Assembly (NCBI RefSeq): GCF_000374145.1
Contig: NZ_KB893653.1
Location: 505,495-569,494, forward strand
Direction of reading: 5' to 3'
DNA from: Neomegalonema perideroedes DSM 15528
GTDB lineage: Bacteria; Pseudomonadota; Alphaproteobacteria; Rhodobacterales; Rhodobacteraceae
Length of the DNA stretch: 64,000 nt
Shown: piece after piece, positions 36,078 through 45,210 of the stretch
Position numbering within the stretch: position 1 is the first letter of the stretch
How the letters are laid out: the number at the start of each line of letters is the position of its first letter
The notes under the pieces: model-generated
Database searches by the model: none
The model's input: only the letters and a program-made list of their open reading frames with translations
Told to the model about the DNA's origin: nothing
Translations under genes and position numbers: made by a program

Positions 36078-37565
36078 TCAGGAGCCGCCGAGCGGCAGCG
36101 CGACGAAGAGCGCGCGCTCGTCCTCGGGCTTGGCCAGCTGGATCAGCAGCGCCTTGCGGCCTTCGGCCTGAGCCGCGCGGATGGCGTCGGCGGCCTCGGC
36201 GGCGGTGGAGATCTCCGCGTCGCCCACCCCGAGGATGCGGTCGCCGACCTCGATTCCGGCCTCTTCGGCGGCGGAGTCGGGGCGGACCTGATCCACCACC
36301 ACGCCGCCGTTCTCACGGTCGTTGCGCAGAGACAGCCCGAGGCGCGCGCCTTCGCCCGTCGCGGCGGCGGGCGCCGCGGCGACCTGCTCGCCCTCTTCGC
36401 CGGGCAAGGAGCCCAGTTCGATGGAGACGCTGCGCCGCTCGCCCCCGCGGATGATCTCGACGGCCTGAGTCTGGCCGGGGCGCTGAGAGCCCACCGCCCG
36501 CGAGAGCCCCCGCGCGTCCTCGATGGGGACGCCGGCGAAGGAGACCACCACGTCCCGCACCTTCAGACCGGCCTTTTCGGCGGGGCTGGAGGGCTCGACA
36601 TGGGAGACGAGCGCGCCTTTGGCGTCGGCTTCGAGGCCCAGGCCCTCCGCGAGGGTGGCGGAGAGCGGCTGAATCGCCACGCCCAGCCATCCGCGTTCGA
36701 CGCGGCCGTTCTCCTTGAGCCCGTCGATCACCTCGCGGGCCATATTGGCGGAGATGGCGAAGCCGATGCCCACGTTGCCGCCCGAGGGCGAGAAGATCAC
36801 CGTGTTCACGCCGATGACCTCGCCTTGCAGGTTGAAGGCGGGGCCGCCGGAGTTGCCGCGGTTGATCGGGGCGTCGATCTGGATGAAGTCGTCGTAGGAG
36901 CCGGCGCGGATGTCGCGGCCCACCGCCGAGACGATGCCCGCCGTGGCCGTGCCGCCGAGGCCGAAGGGATTGCCGATGGTCACCACCCATTGCCCCACGC
37001 GGGCCTTGGCGCTGTCGCCGAAGCGGACGAAGGGGAAATCCTCGCCCTCGACCTTCAGCAGAGCCAGATCGGTGCGCGGATCGGCGCCGACCAGCCGAGC
37101 GGGCAGCTCGCGGCCGTCCTCCAGCTGGATTTTGATCGTCGCGCCGTCTTCGATCACATGGTTGTTGGTGACGACGTAGCCGTCGGCGCTCACGAAGAAG
37201 CCCGAGCCTTGGGCGCTGCCCCGGCGGCTCTCCGGCTGAGCGCGGCGGTCGCGGTCGGCGAAGGGCGAGCCGCCGCGGCCGAAGCGGTCGAAGAATTCGC
37301 GCAGCTCCGGCGGCAGTTCGCCGAAGCGGTCGAGGCCGCCGCCTCCGCCGTCGCCGCCGCGCGCGCCGCTCTGAGCCGTGGGTCCGCGCATCTCGACGCT
37401 GATGCTCACCACGGCGGGGCTCACCGCCTCGACCACGTCGGAGAAGTCGGCGGGGGCCGCCGTCAGGGGGATGGAGGGCAGCTGCTCGGCCAGGAGGGGC
37501 AGGGGAGCGGCCCCGAGGGCCAAAGCGGCGGCGAGCGCGGAGCGGAGCGGAAGGGACTTGCGCAT
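36078..37565 (-). CDS. DegP/Do-type periplasmic serine protease
   Basis: The 495-residue protease has a signal peptide (RSALAAALALGAAPLPLLA), a trypsin-like domain and two PDZ domains. The catalytic triad is H136 in NNHVIEDG, D166 in RTDLALLKV and S239 in RGNSGGPAF. A Gly-rich, RFG-containing loop (about 68-105) matches the LA loop of Do-family proteins. PDZ1 (about 270-370) and PDZ2 (about 390-490) follow. It degrades or refolds damaged envelope proteins. Upstream in-frame ATGs add a basic stretch without signal character, so 37565 is chosen. Confidence 0.92.
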   Translation of the reverse strand: MRKSLPLRSALAAALALGAAPLPLLAEQLPSIPLTAAPADFSDVVEAVSPAVVSISVEMRGPTAQSGARGGDGGGGGLDRFGELPPELREFFDRFGRGGSPFADRDRRAQPESRRGSAQGSGFFVSADGYVVTNNHVIEDGATIKIQLEDGRELPARLVGADPRTDLALLKVEGEDFPFVRFGDSAKARVGQWVVTIGNPFGLGGTATAGIVSAVGRDIRAGSYDDFIQIDAPINRGNSGGPAFNLQGEVIGVNTVIFSPSGGNVGIGFAISANMAREVIDGLKENGRVERGWLGVAIQPLSATLAEGLGLEADAKGALVSHVEPSSPAEKAGLKVRDVVVSFAGVPIEDARGLSRAVGSQRPGQTQAVEIIRGGERRSVSIELGSLPGEEGEQVAAAPAAATGEGARLGLSLRNDRENGGVVVDQVRPDSAAEEAGIEVGDRILGVGDAEISTAAEAADAIRAAQAEGRKALLIQLAKPEDERALFVALPLGGS

Positions 37566-37925
37566 GATGCTTTTCCTGGAATCCTCGAAAGGGCGAAGAT
37601 GGGCCTGCGGGGGGGGCCGGGCCTGCGGTCCGCCCTGAAACTCGCTGGTAAGATCGGGTCTGCGCGCCCGCATGTCGAGGGGCGCAGGCTTCTTCGGCTT
37701 CACATTTCACGTGATCTTTCGAGAGCTCGCCGCGATTGCGCCTCCCGCGCGCGCCGCGCGCCGCGACGCTTTGCGCCCATCGGCCCGGTTGTCAAGCATC
37801 GCGGGCCGCGCTATGGCTCACGGAGGACGCGCGCCCGCCGCGGGCTTTGGGATTCTGGGGCCGCAGGTTCGGGCGTTCTTGCAGAGCCTCGGCGCATCGC
37901 CGAAGCTTCGGGGAGGGAGTGACGT
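37566..37925. other. Divergent intergenic region between degP-like gene and ctaD
   Basis: These 360 bases hold no gene that I can support. A promoter-like pair TTGTCA (37789-37794) and TATGGC (37812-37817), 17 bp apart, points toward ctaD and would give a leader of about 100 bases. AGCTTCGGGGAGGGAGTG just before 37926 supplies the Shine-Dalgarno. No clear promoter for the protease was seen. Confidence 0.45.
37789..37817 (+). promoter_or_regulatory. Candidate ctaD promoter
   Basis: TTGTCA and TATGGC are separated by exactly 17 bp, about 110 bp before the ctaD ATG. The -10 box is a partial match. No regulator site is evident. Confidence 0.35.
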
Positions 37926-39587
37926 ATGGCGCACGCGACGGGCGTCGAGCATGAGGGGCATGGCCACGCCGAAGGCCACGCTCATGACAAGCCGGGATTC
38001 TTCACCCGCTGGTTCTGCTCGACCAATCATAAAGACATTGGAATCCTGTATTTCCTCGTGGCGGCGGTCGTGGGCTTGGTCTCCGTCGCCTTCACCATGT
38101 ACATGCGTCTGGAGCTGATGCAGCCCGGCGTCCAATACATGACCAACGCCGACGGCACGCCCAACGGCAACCTCTGGAACATCATGGTGACCGGCCACGG
38201 CATCCTGATGATGTTCTTCGTGGTGATTCCGGCGCTCTTCGGCGGCTTCGGCAACTACTTCATGCCGCTGATGATCGGCGCGCCGGACATGGCCTTTCCG
38301 CGCCTGAACAACCTCAGCTTCTGGCTTTACGTCTGCGGCAGCGCGCTGGCGGTTCTGGCGAGCGTCATCAGCTTGATGGACACCTCCCAGACGGGCATCG
38401 GCGTGGGCTGGGTGCTCTACGCGCCGCTTTCGACCTCAGGCTCGCCGGGCATGGCGATGGACATCGCGATCTTCGCGGTCCACGTTTCGGGCGCCTCGTC
38501 GATCTTGGGCGCCATCAACATCATCGCGACCTTCCTGAACATGCGCGCGCCGGGCATGACCCTGCATAAGACGCCGCTCTTCGCGTGGTCGATCTTCATC
38601 ACGGCCTTCCTGATCCTGCTCTCGCTGCCGGTTCTGGCGGGCGCGATCACCATGCTGCTGATGGACCGCAACTTCGGCACGCATTTCTTCGATCCCGCCG
38701 GCGGCGGCGATCCGATCCTCTATCAGCATCTGCTGTGGTTCTTCGGCCATCCCGAAGTCTACATGATCATCGTTCCGGGCTTCGGCATCATCAGCCACGT
38801 CATCGCGACCTTCTCGAAGAAGCCGGTCTTCGGCTATCTCGCGATGGTCTACGCCATGGCCTCCATCGGCGTTCTGGGCTTCGTGGTCTGGGCGCACCAT
38901 ATGTATACGGTGGGCATGTCGGCCGACACCCAAGCCTACTTTATGATCGCCACCATGGTGATCGCGGTGCCGACGGGCGTGAAGATCTTCTCGTGGATCG
39001 CCACCATGTGGGGCGGCTCCATCGAGTTCCGCGCGCCCATGCTCTGGGCCATCGGCTTCATCTTCCTCTTCACCGTGGGCGGCGTGACCGGCGTGGTGCT
39101 GAGTCAGGCGGGCGTGGACCGCGCCATGCACGACACCTATTACGTCGTGGCGCATTTCCACTACGTGATGTCGCTGGGCGCGATCTTCTGCATCTTCGCC
39201 GGCTATTACTACTGGGTCGGCAAGGTGACCGGCCGCCAGTACATCGAGTGGCAGGGCAAGCTGCATTTCTGGATGATGTTCATCGGCGCGAACCTCACCT
39301 TCTTCCCGCAGCATTTCCTCGGGCTCGCGGGCATGCCGCGCCGCTACATCGACTATCACGAGTCCTATGCGGGCTGGAACATGGTGTCCTCCATCGGCGC
39401 CTTCATCTCCGGCGCCTCCTTCCTCTGGTTCTTCTACGTCATGTGGTCGACCGCCACGAAGGGCGAGAAGGTCGGCGCGAATTACTGGGGCCCCAGCGCC
39501 GACACGCTGGAATGGACCCTGCCTTCGCCGCCGCCGGAGCACACCTTCGAGGTGCTGCCGGTGATCGCGGACAACCCGCACCACTGA
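37926..39587 (+). CDS. ctaD: Cytochrome c oxidase subunit I (aa3 type)
   Basis: The 553-residue subunit carries heme a, heme a3 and CuB, reduces oxygen and pumps protons across the inner membrane. About twelve membrane helices are visible. The HPEVY motif ([15 protein letters not shown]) gives the CuB His cross-linked to Tyr, and HFHYVMSLG gives the heme a3 and heme a ligands. [10 protein letters not shown] near the N-terminus is universal. The first 25 residues are His-rich ([14 protein letters not shown]), which may bind copper or simply be a lineage trait. The other oxidase subunit genes are not adjacent. A strong terminator follows. Confidence 0.98.
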   Translation: MAHATGVEHEGHGHAEGHAHDKPGFFTRWFCSTNHKDIGILYFLVAAVVGLVSVAFTMYMRLELMQPGVQYMTNADGTPNGNLWNIMVTGHGILMMFFVVIPALFGGFGNYFMPLMIGAPDMAFPRLNNLSFWLYVCGSALAVLASVISLMDTSQTGIGVGWVLYAPLSTSGSPGMAMDIAIFAVHVSGASSILGAINIIATFLNMRAPGMTLHKTPLFAWSIFITAFLILLSLPVLAGAITMLLMDRNFGTHFFDPAGGGDPILYQHLLWFFGHPEVYMIIVPGFGIISHVIATFSKKPVFGYLAMVYAMASIGVLGFVVWAHHMYTVGMSADTQAYFMIATMVIAVPTGVKIFSWIATMWGGSIEFRAPMLWAIGFIFLFTVGGVTGVVLSQAGVDRAMHDTYYVVAHFHYVMSLGAIFCIFAGYYYWVGKVTGRQYIEWQGKLHFWMMFIGANLTFFPQHFLGLAGMPRRYIDYHESYAGWNMVSSIGAFISGASFLWFFYVMWSTATKGEKVGANYWGPSADTLEWTLPSPPPEHTFEVLPVIADNPHH

Positions 39588-39596
39588 CGAGACCCG

Positions 39597-39628
39597 CCGC
39601 CCCCGGAGCCCGCTCCGGGGGCGGTTTT
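39597..39628 (+). terminator. Rho-independent terminator of ctaD
   Basis: A perfect 12-bp stem CCGCCCCCGGAG / CTCCGGGGGCGG with loop CCCG is followed by TTTT. It starts 10 bp after the ctaD stop and separates it from the DUF2244 gene. Confidence 0.9.
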
Positions 39629-39661
39629 CCTCAAGGGGAGACCCGGAAGCGGGAGACGGGG

Positions 39662-40177
39662 ATGGACCTCGGGACGCCCTTGCGCGAAATGACCATCTGG
39701 CCGCACCGCTCTTTGCAGCGGCGCGGCTTTTTCGTGGTTCCGGCGATTTTCGCCGGGGCGGCTCTGGTCGCGAGCGCGATGATGTTCTTCGCCCCCGGCG
39801 CTCTGCGGAGCGGGGGGCTGCCGATCCTCGCGACGGCGCCTTTCTTTCTGCTGGTTCTGGGCGGGATCGTCTTCGCCCTGCGGCGCAACGACCGCGACCG
39901 GGCGCGGCAATATGAGCGCCTCGCGATCTACAAGGACAGGCTCCGGCTGGACCGCATGGACGCCCGCGGAAGGCTCAGCCGCTGGGAGGCGCCCTTAGGC
40001 ATGGTGCGGCTGACCACCCGCGAGGAGCCGGTGCGCGGCCTTCTGCTGATCCTGCGCGCCGGAGAGGCCGAGACCGGCGTGGGCGATTTCCTCTCGCCCG
40101 CCGAGCGTCCCGCTCTGGCCGAGGAGCTGCGCGATCTGCTCGCCGAGGGGCGCCGCCGCGCCGCATGGCGGAGCTGA
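39662..40177 (+). CDS. DUF2244 membrane protein
   Basis: This 171-residue protein has two membrane helices (about 24-42 and 54-70: FVVPAIFAGAALVASAMMFF and LATAPFFLLVLGGIVFALRR) followed by a basic cytoplasmic domain with short strands (YERLAIYKDRLRLDRMD ... SRWEAPLGMVRLTTREEP). This matches DUF2244, often found beside cytochrome oxidase genes in alphaproteobacteria; its function is not known to me. The ATG at 39662 follows GGGAGACGGGG. The ctaD terminator lies between, but read-through is possible. Confidence 0.82.
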   Translation: MDLGTPLREMTIWPHRSLQRRGFFVVPAIFAGAALVASAMMFFAPGALRSGGLPILATAPFFLLVLGGIVFALRRNDRDRARQYERLAIYKDRLRLDRMDARGRLSRWEAPLGMVRLTTREEPVRGLLLILRAGEAETGVGDFLSPAERPALAEELRDLLAEGRRRAAWRS

Positions 40178-40240
40178 CCCGACTTGACCGGGGCGCGGAT
40201 TCCGGGCTCAAAGGGCGCGGGAGCCATAAGGAGAAGACGC

Positions 40241-41296
40241 ATGATCACCCTCGGATACGCCGCCCAGAACGCCGAATCCCCCTTGCGTCCCTGGAGCTTC
40301 CAGCGCCGCGACCTGCGCCCCGACGACGTGGCCATTGAGATTCTGTATTGCGGCGTCTGCCATTCCGACCTCCACACCGCCCGCAACGACTGGGGCGGGA
40401 CTTTGTATCCCTCGGTGCCGGGCCATGAGATCGTCGGGCGCGTGACGGCGGTCGGCGCGCAGGTCTCGGGCTTTAAACCGGGCGACATGGTCGCGGTGGG
40501 GACGCTGGTCGATTCCTGCCGGAGCTGTCCGGCCTGCGCCTCGGGCGAGGAGCAATTCTGCGTTCAGGGCGCCGTCGGCACCTATGGCGGCCGCGACCGC
40601 GCGACGGGCGAAACCACTTATGGCGGCTATTCGGCGGCCATCGTGGTGCGCGAGTCCTTCGTTCTGCCTTTGCCGGAGGGGCTGGATCCCGCCGTGGCCG
40701 GACCCATCCTCTGCGCCGGAATCACCGTCTGGTCGCCGCTCAGGCGCTGGGAGGCCGGGCCGGGGACCAAGCTCGGGGTGATCGGAATCGGCGGGCTCGG
40801 CCATATGGCGATCAAGCTCGGCGCGGCGCTCGGGGCCGAGGTGACGGCGATCACCACCTCCGCCGCCAAGGCCGAGGAGGCCGCCCGGCTCGGGGCGGCG
40901 CGGACTCTGGTCTCCAAAGACCCCGAGGCGCTCAAAGCCGCCGCCGGGAGTCTGGATCTGATCATCGACACGGTTCCGGTGAAGCATGACCTCTCGCCCT
41001 ATCTGCCTTTGCTGGGGCGCGACGGGACTCTGGTGATCGTCGGCATGATCGGCCCCACCGAGCCTTTCCACACCGGCCTTTTGCTGCGGGGACGGCGGCG
41101 GATCTCCGGCTCGGCGGTGGGCGGAATCGCCGAGACCCGCGAATTGCTCGCTTTCTGCGCGGAGAAGGGCGTGGCGCCCGACGTGGAGATGATCGAGATG
41201 CAGGGAATCGAGGCGGCCTTCGCCCGCATGGAGAAAGGCGACGTCAAATATCGCTTCGTCATCGACATGGGGTCTCTGAAGCGCGAAGCGGCCTGA
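40241..41296 (+). CDS. Zinc-dependent alcohol/aldehyde dehydrogenase (YahK/CAD type)
   Basis: The 351-residue medium-chain dehydrogenase reduces aldehydes with NAD(P)H. The catalytic zinc ligands are Cys in GVCHSDLHTARND, His in GHEIVGRV and Cys later. The structural zinc has four Cys in SCRSCPACASGEEQFC. The Rossmann motif is GVIGIGGLGHMAIKLG. It is closest to the YahK/cinnamyl alcohol dehydrogenase group; NADPH preference is inferred from that group. AAGGAG before 40241 decides the start over an earlier ATG. Confidence 0.9.
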   Translation: MITLGYAAQNAESPLRPWSFQRRDLRPDDVAIEILYCGVCHSDLHTARNDWGGTLYPSVPGHEIVGRVTAVGAQVSGFKPGDMVAVGTLVDSCRSCPACASGEEQFCVQGAVGTYGGRDRATGETTYGGYSAAIVVRESFVLPLPEGLDPAVAGPILCAGITVWSPLRRWEAGPGTKLGVIGIGGLGHMAIKLGAALGAEVTAITTSAAKAEEAARLGAARTLVSKDPEALKAAAGSLDLIIDTVPVKHDLSPYLPLLGRDGTLVIVGMIGPTEPFHTGLLLRGRRRISGSAVGGIAETRELLAFCAEKGVAPDVEMIEMQGIEAAFARMEKGDVKYRFVIDMGSLKREAA

Positions 41297-41461
41297 GGCC
41301 CCCCGCTTGAGGCTCTGACGTCGCCGCGGGGGGAATCCTGCGGCGATGTTCGCAAGAGGATTGCTTTTCGCGTCCGTTTTCGCCATGCCTGCCCCCCCGA
41401 AGCGGTTTTAAAAGGCGTCTCGCCCGCAGCGGCGGCGCGCCGGATCTGAAGGGAGGCGGCC

Positions 41462-42859
41462 ATGGCGTCGGATTCGCAAGAACCTCAGCGCGACCTCCGG
41501 GAAGAGGAGGAGGTCGAGTCCCACGGCCTGACCGAGGAGACCGTCGAGGCGGTCATCGAGGCCCTCGCCGCCGATGACGACGCGGCGGTGGGCGAGATCC
41601 TCGGCGAGGAGCGGCCCGAGGACGTGGCCGATCTTCTGGAGCAGCTCAAGCCCGACGACCGCCGCCGCGCCATCCGCGCGCTGGAGCCCGAACTCGCCGG
41701 CCCCGTGCTCACCGAGCTGGACGAAGGCGCCCGCGACGACGCTCTGGAGGCCATGGAGCCCGAAGCCATCGCCCGCGCCGTGGGCGAGCTGGAGAGCGAC
41801 GACGCGGCTTATCTGCTCGAAGATCTCGACGAGGAGCGTCAGCAGGAGATCCTTCAGGCCCTCGACGCGGGCGACCGCCTCGCCATCGAGCAGACCCTCG
41901 TCTATCCCGAGGATTCCGCCGGACGCATGATGCAGAAGGCGCTGGTGGCGGCGCCGCTCTGGTGGACGGTCGGAAGCCTGCTGGATTATCTGCGCCGCGC
42001 CAAGGACGTGCCTGAGGATTTTTACGCCGTGGTGGTGGTGGACCCGGCGCATAAGCCGGTGGGTCTTGCGCCGCTCGGGCGGCTCGTGACCCATCTGCGC
42101 GACGAGCGTCTGCAAGACGTCATGCAGACGGAGTTCCACAGCTTCAAAACCTCCGACAGCGCCAAGGACGTCGCTTACGCCTTCAATAAATACCACCTTG
42201 TCACCGCCCCCGTGACGGACGAGGCCGGGCGGCTCGTCGGCGCGATCATGATCGACGACGCCGTGGCCACCATGGAGGAGGAGGCGGAGGAGGATCTGCT
42301 GCGCCTCGGCGGCGTGGGCGACGAAGAAATCTCCGACTCCACCCGCGAGACCCTGCGTCAGCGCCTGCCCTGGCTGGGCGTCAATCTGCCGACGGCCTTT
42401 CTGGCGGCGGCGGTGATCGCGCTGTTCGAGGACACCATCGGCAAGCTGACCGTCCTTGCGGCGCTGATGCCCATCGTGGCCTCGATGGGCGGCAACGCGG
42501 CCACGCAGACGCTGACCGTGACCGTGCGCGCCCTCTCGGCCAAGGAGCTGACCCGCACCAACGCCAAACGCATCATCCGCCGCGAATTGCTGGTGGGAAT
42601 CTGCAACGGCCTGATCTTCGCGATTCTCGTGGGGACGGTCGCGGCGCTCTGGCAGAGCAATCTGAAGCTCGGCTTCGTGATCGCGGCGGCGATGATGGCC
42701 AATTTCCTCACGGCGGCCATGGCGGGGATTCTCATCCCCATGCTGCTGGACCGCATGAAGGTGGATCCGGCGGTGGCCTCGGGCGTCTTCGTGACGACCC
42801 TCACCGACGTGGTGGGCTTCTTCGCCTTCCTCGGGCTGGCCACGGCCTTTCTCTTGTGA
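41462..42859 (+). CDS. mgtE: Magnesium transporter MgtE
   Basis: The 465-residue Mg2+ channel has a helical N domain (about 20-140, with ALEPELAGPVLTELDEGARDD), a CBS pair (about 150-275, ending near GAIMIDDAVATMEEEAEED) and five membrane helices (about 300-465). The pore-forming helix region SMGGNAATQTLTVTVRALS and the C-terminal VTDVVGFFAFLGLATAFLL-like segment are typical. The cytosolic domain senses magnesium and closes the pore. The length is normal. A stop-to-stop gap of 3 bp separates it from the convergent CoxG gene. A C-rich/G-rich pair near 41304-41330 could terminate the upstream gene. Confidence 0.95.
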   Translation: MASDSQEPQRDLREEEEVESHGLTEETVEAVIEALAADDDAAVGEILGEERPEDVADLLEQLKPDDRRRAIRALEPELAGPVLTELDEGARDDALEAMEPEAIARAVGELESDDAAYLLEDLDEERQQEILQALDAGDRLAIEQTLVYPEDSAGRMMQKALVAAPLWWTVGSLLDYLRRAKDVPEDFYAVVVVDPAHKPVGLAPLGRLVTHLRDERLQDVMQTEFHSFKTSDSAKDVAYAFNKYHLVTAPVTDEAGRLVGAIMIDDAVATMEEEAEEDLLRLGGVGDEEISDSTRETLRQRLPWLGVNLPTAFLAAAVIALFEDTIGKLTVLAALMPIVASMGGNAATQTLTVTVRALSAKELTRTNAKRIIRRELLVGICNGLIFAILVGTVAALWQSNLKLGFVIAAAMMANFLTAAMAGILIPMLLDRMKVDPAVASGVFVTTLTDVVGFFAFLGLATAFLL

Positions 42860-42862
42860 AGC

Positions 42863-43360
42863 TCAGCCGATGAGCCGCCTCCAGAGGCTTTTCCCCTCGG
42901 AAGGCGGCTCCTCGACGGGCCTTCCTTCGAGGATGCGGGCGAAGCGCTCGAAGAACTGCGCCGCCATCCTGCGCGCGAAACCCTCGACCAGACCCAGCCC
43001 GATCTTCGCCAGACGCCCCGTCACTTCGGCGCGCAGCGCGTAATCCAGCCTCGCGCCGTCGTCTTCGGGCGAAATGGAGACGTCCGCCGCGCCCTCGGCG
43101 TGGCCCGCCGCGCCTCCGACGCCCTTGCCCACCAAGGTGTAGCTCTGGGGCGGATCGAGATTCTCCAGCGAGAGCTCGCCCGTGAAGCTGGCCGACAAAG
43201 GCCCGATCCTCTGAACCACCACGGCCTGAAACCGCGTGGGGCCGAGCCGCTCGAAGCTTTCGCAGCCCGGCAGACAGGCTTTGAGGATCTCCGGATCGTT
43301 CAGCGCCTCCCAGACTTTGTGCGGCGAGGCTTGGATCCGGCGCGAATCTTCGATGCGCAT
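42863..43360 (-). CDS. CoxG-like SRPBCC protein
   Basis: The 165-residue protein has the CoxG fold (SRPBCC, carbon monoxide dehydrogenase subunit G family): MRIEDSRRIQASPHKVWEAL starts it and NDPEILKACLPGCESFE follows. In CO oxidizers CoxG anchors the dehydrogenase to the membrane, but many bacteria have CoxG-like proteins without CO metabolism, and no coxMSL genes are here. The last ~20 residues (PPSEGKSLWRRLIG) form a basic tail that could touch the membrane. Confidence 0.85.
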   Translation of the reverse strand: MRIEDSRRIQASPHKVWEALNDPEILKACLPGCESFERLGPTRFQAVVVQRIGPLSASFTGELSLENLDPPQSYTLVGKGVGGAAGHAEGAADVSISPEDDGARLDYALRAEVTGRLAKIGLGLVEGFARRMAAQFFERFARILEGRPVEEPPSEGKSLWRRLIG

Positions 43361-43500
43361 GAGGCGGGAGGCTCCTTTGAAGTTCAGGGACGCGACGCCC
43401 GATCATATGCGGCCCGCGAGGGCGGCGCGCAAGCCGCGCTTGACGGCCTCGCGGCGAGGCTTCAGGCTCTGCGCCGCGGTTTCATCTGGAGGAGGGCGGC

Positions 43501-44421
43501 ATGGCGCAGCCGGGATTTCTGGGGCGGGTTCTGGCGGCGGGCGCAAAGGCGGCGAGGGCCAATCTGCCGCTGATTCTGCTCTGCGCGCTGGTCTTCGCGC
43601 TCGCTCAGCATCTGATCATCCGCATGCAGGTCTCCACGCTCACGGAGACGGCCGAGGCGCTGAGGAGCGCCGGAGCAAGGGAGGAGATCATGATCTTCCC
43701 CTCGGGCGGAGGCGCTTTGACGATGCTGCTGCAGGCCGTGGTCTATCTCTTCCTTTACGTGGCTTTGCTCTTCGGCTCCCACGCCGCGATTCTCTACGGC
43801 GGCGAGCCGCGCCCCGGATTCGGCCATTTCGCCCATGCGCCGGGTCGGCTGGGGAGTTTCTTCTGGCGGATGATCGTGGTCGGCTTCCGGATCTTCCTCG
43901 TCCTGCTTCCGCTCTCCTTCGCCTTCGGGCTGATTCTCAGCCTCTTCATCAATAACCCGAATGCGGTTTTAGGCCTGCTGCCGATCCTGGGCTTCGCGGC
44001 CATAGTCGCGCTTCTGATCATTTCGGCGCGTTATGGTCTGGCGCTTCCGGCGGCGGTGGCCGACGACGCGGATCTCAGCGTCGCGGCGGCGGTGGAGCGC
44101 TCGCGGCCTCGTCTGAAGGACATGGTTCTGGCGATGCTGGTCGTCGGCGTGGGCTTCTTCCTGCTGCAATTCCTGCTGGGGATGCTCTTCGGCGCCTTAG
44201 TGTCGGGACTGGCCGGGCTTCCGGCTCCGCAGAGGCCGGATGCGGCCTTTTTCGAGGCGGCCGCGGAGAATCTGCGCGCCTTGCGGGCGCAGCCGCTGTT
44301 CTGGGTCTATGTCTTCGTCAACGGCGCGCTTGGGCTGATCGGCGCGGTGTATTACGCCGCCGTGCTCTCGGTGGGCTATCGCGACGCCGCCGAGGAGGGC
44401 TTGGCCCGTCCCCGGACCTGA
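43501..44421 (+). CDS. Multi-pass membrane protein of unknown function
   Basis: This 306-residue protein has about six hydrophobic segments (for example NLPLILLCALVFALAQHLII, LQAVVYLFLYVALLFGSHAA, GFRIFLVLLPLSFAFGLILS, LGLLPILGFAAIVALLIISA, LVVGVGFFLLQFLLGMLFGA and a last one near 268-292). The order and spacing resemble the glycerophosphoryl-diester-phosphodiesterase membrane domain or YciC-like proteins, but no diagnostic motif is visible. GGAGG before 43501 supports the start. A 17-bp imperfect tandem repeat lies at its stop. Confidence 0.75.
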   Translation: MAQPGFLGRVLAAGAKAARANLPLILLCALVFALAQHLIIRMQVSTLTETAEALRSAGAREEIMIFPSGGGALTMLLQAVVYLFLYVALLFGSHAAILYGGEPRPGFGHFAHAPGRLGSFFWRMIVVGFRIFLVLLPLSFAFGLILSLFINNPNAVLGLLPILGFAAIVALLIISARYGLALPAAVADDADLSVAAAVERSRPRLKDMVLAMLVVGVGFFLLQFLLGMLFGALVSGLAGLPAPQRPDAAFFEAAAENLRALRAQPLFWVYVFVNGALGLIGAVYYAAVLSVGYRDAAEEGLARPRT

Positions 44422-44451
44422 GCGCGCGGAAAGCCTGAACGCGCAGAAAGA
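44418..44451 (+). repeat. 17-bp imperfect tandem duplication at a stop codon
   Basis: CTGAGCGCGCGGAAAGC (44418-44434) is followed directly by CTGAACGCGCAGAAAGA (44435-44451), with three differences. The stop of the membrane-protein gene (44419-44421) lies in the first copy. The second copy leads into the AAGGAG of the SDR gene. Confidence 0.65.
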
Positions 44452-44463
44452 AGGAGCGCCCGC

Positions 44464-45210
44464 ATGTCTCAGAAACCCGTGGTCTTCGTCACCGGCGGCG
44501 GCCGGGGGATCGGCGCGGCGGTGGTCCGGCTCGCGGCGGGGAGGGGCTGGGCGGTCGCCTTCAGCTATCGCGAGGATTCCGCAGCCGCCGAGGCCCTCGC
44601 GGCGGAGATCCGGGCGGAGGGCGGCGAAGTTCTGGCGCTGCGGGGCGACGTCGCCGATCCCGGCTTTCCCGCTCCGGCGCTCGACCGCATCGCCGCCGAA
44701 CTGGGGCCGGTCACGATGCTGGTCAACAACGCCGGGATCACCGGGCGCATCGGGAATTTCGCCGATATGCCCATGGAGGTCATGCGCCGCACCTTCGAGG
44801 TCAACGTCTTCGGATTGATGGGCCTGACTCAAGAGGTAGTCCGGCGCTGGCGGGCGGCGGGGATCGAGGGGCGGATCGTCAATCTCTCCTCGACCGCCGC
44901 GACCAGCGGCGCGCCGGGCGACTACGTCCATTACGCCGCGAGCAAAGCCGCCGTGGACGCCTTCACTCTGGGGCTGGCCAAGGAATTGGGGCCGCTCGGC
45001 GTCAGGGTCAACGCGGTCTCGCCGACCGTGACCCGCACCCGCATCCACGCCGACGGCGGCAAGCCCGAACGCGTCGAGGCGGCGGCTGGGCGCATCCCCT
45101 TAGGCCGCGTCGGCGAGCCGGAGGAGAGCGCCGAGGCCGTGATCTGGCTGCTTTCCGAGGAGGCGCGCTTCGTCTCCGGCTCGATTCTGAAGGTTTCGGG
45201 TGGCGGCTGA
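44464..45210 (+). CDS. Short-chain dehydrogenase/reductase
   Basis: The 248-residue SDR enzyme has the cofactor loop TGGGRGIG near residue 10, NNAGITG (about 87-93), the catalytic Ser in NLSSTAATSG and YVHYAASKAA with the YxxxK pair. The sequence VFAFSYREDSAAAEAL-like region after strand 2 (SYRED) has an Arg that favours NADP. The C-terminus (ARFVSGSILKVSGGG) is typical. The substrate is unknown; relatives act on sugars, acyl chains or xenobiotics. Its stop abuts the convergent HIT gene with no spacer. Confidence 0.87.
   Translation: MSQKPVVFVTGGGRGIGAAVVRLAAGRGWAVAFSYREDSAAAEALAAEIRAEGGEVLALRGDVADPGFPAPALDRIAAELGPVTMLVNNAGITGRIGNFADMPMEVMRRTFEVNVFGLMGLTQEVVRRWRAAGIEGRIVNLSSTAATSGAPGDYVHYAASKAAVDAFTLGLAKELGPLGVRVNAVSPTVTRTRIHADGGKPERVEAAAGRIPLGRVGEPEESAEAVIWLLSEEARFVSGSILKVSGGG

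Noticed and set aside
41304-41335. C-rich/G-rich hairpin or Mg riboswitch before mgtE
   Set aside because: The stem is about 7 bp with a 19-base loop, and none of the M-box conserved elements could be recognised.
42863-43360. Part of a carbon monoxide dehydrogenase cluster
   Set aside because: Only the CoxG-like protein is present, and no coxM, coxS or coxL gene lies near. CoxG-like proteins are common without CO oxidation.
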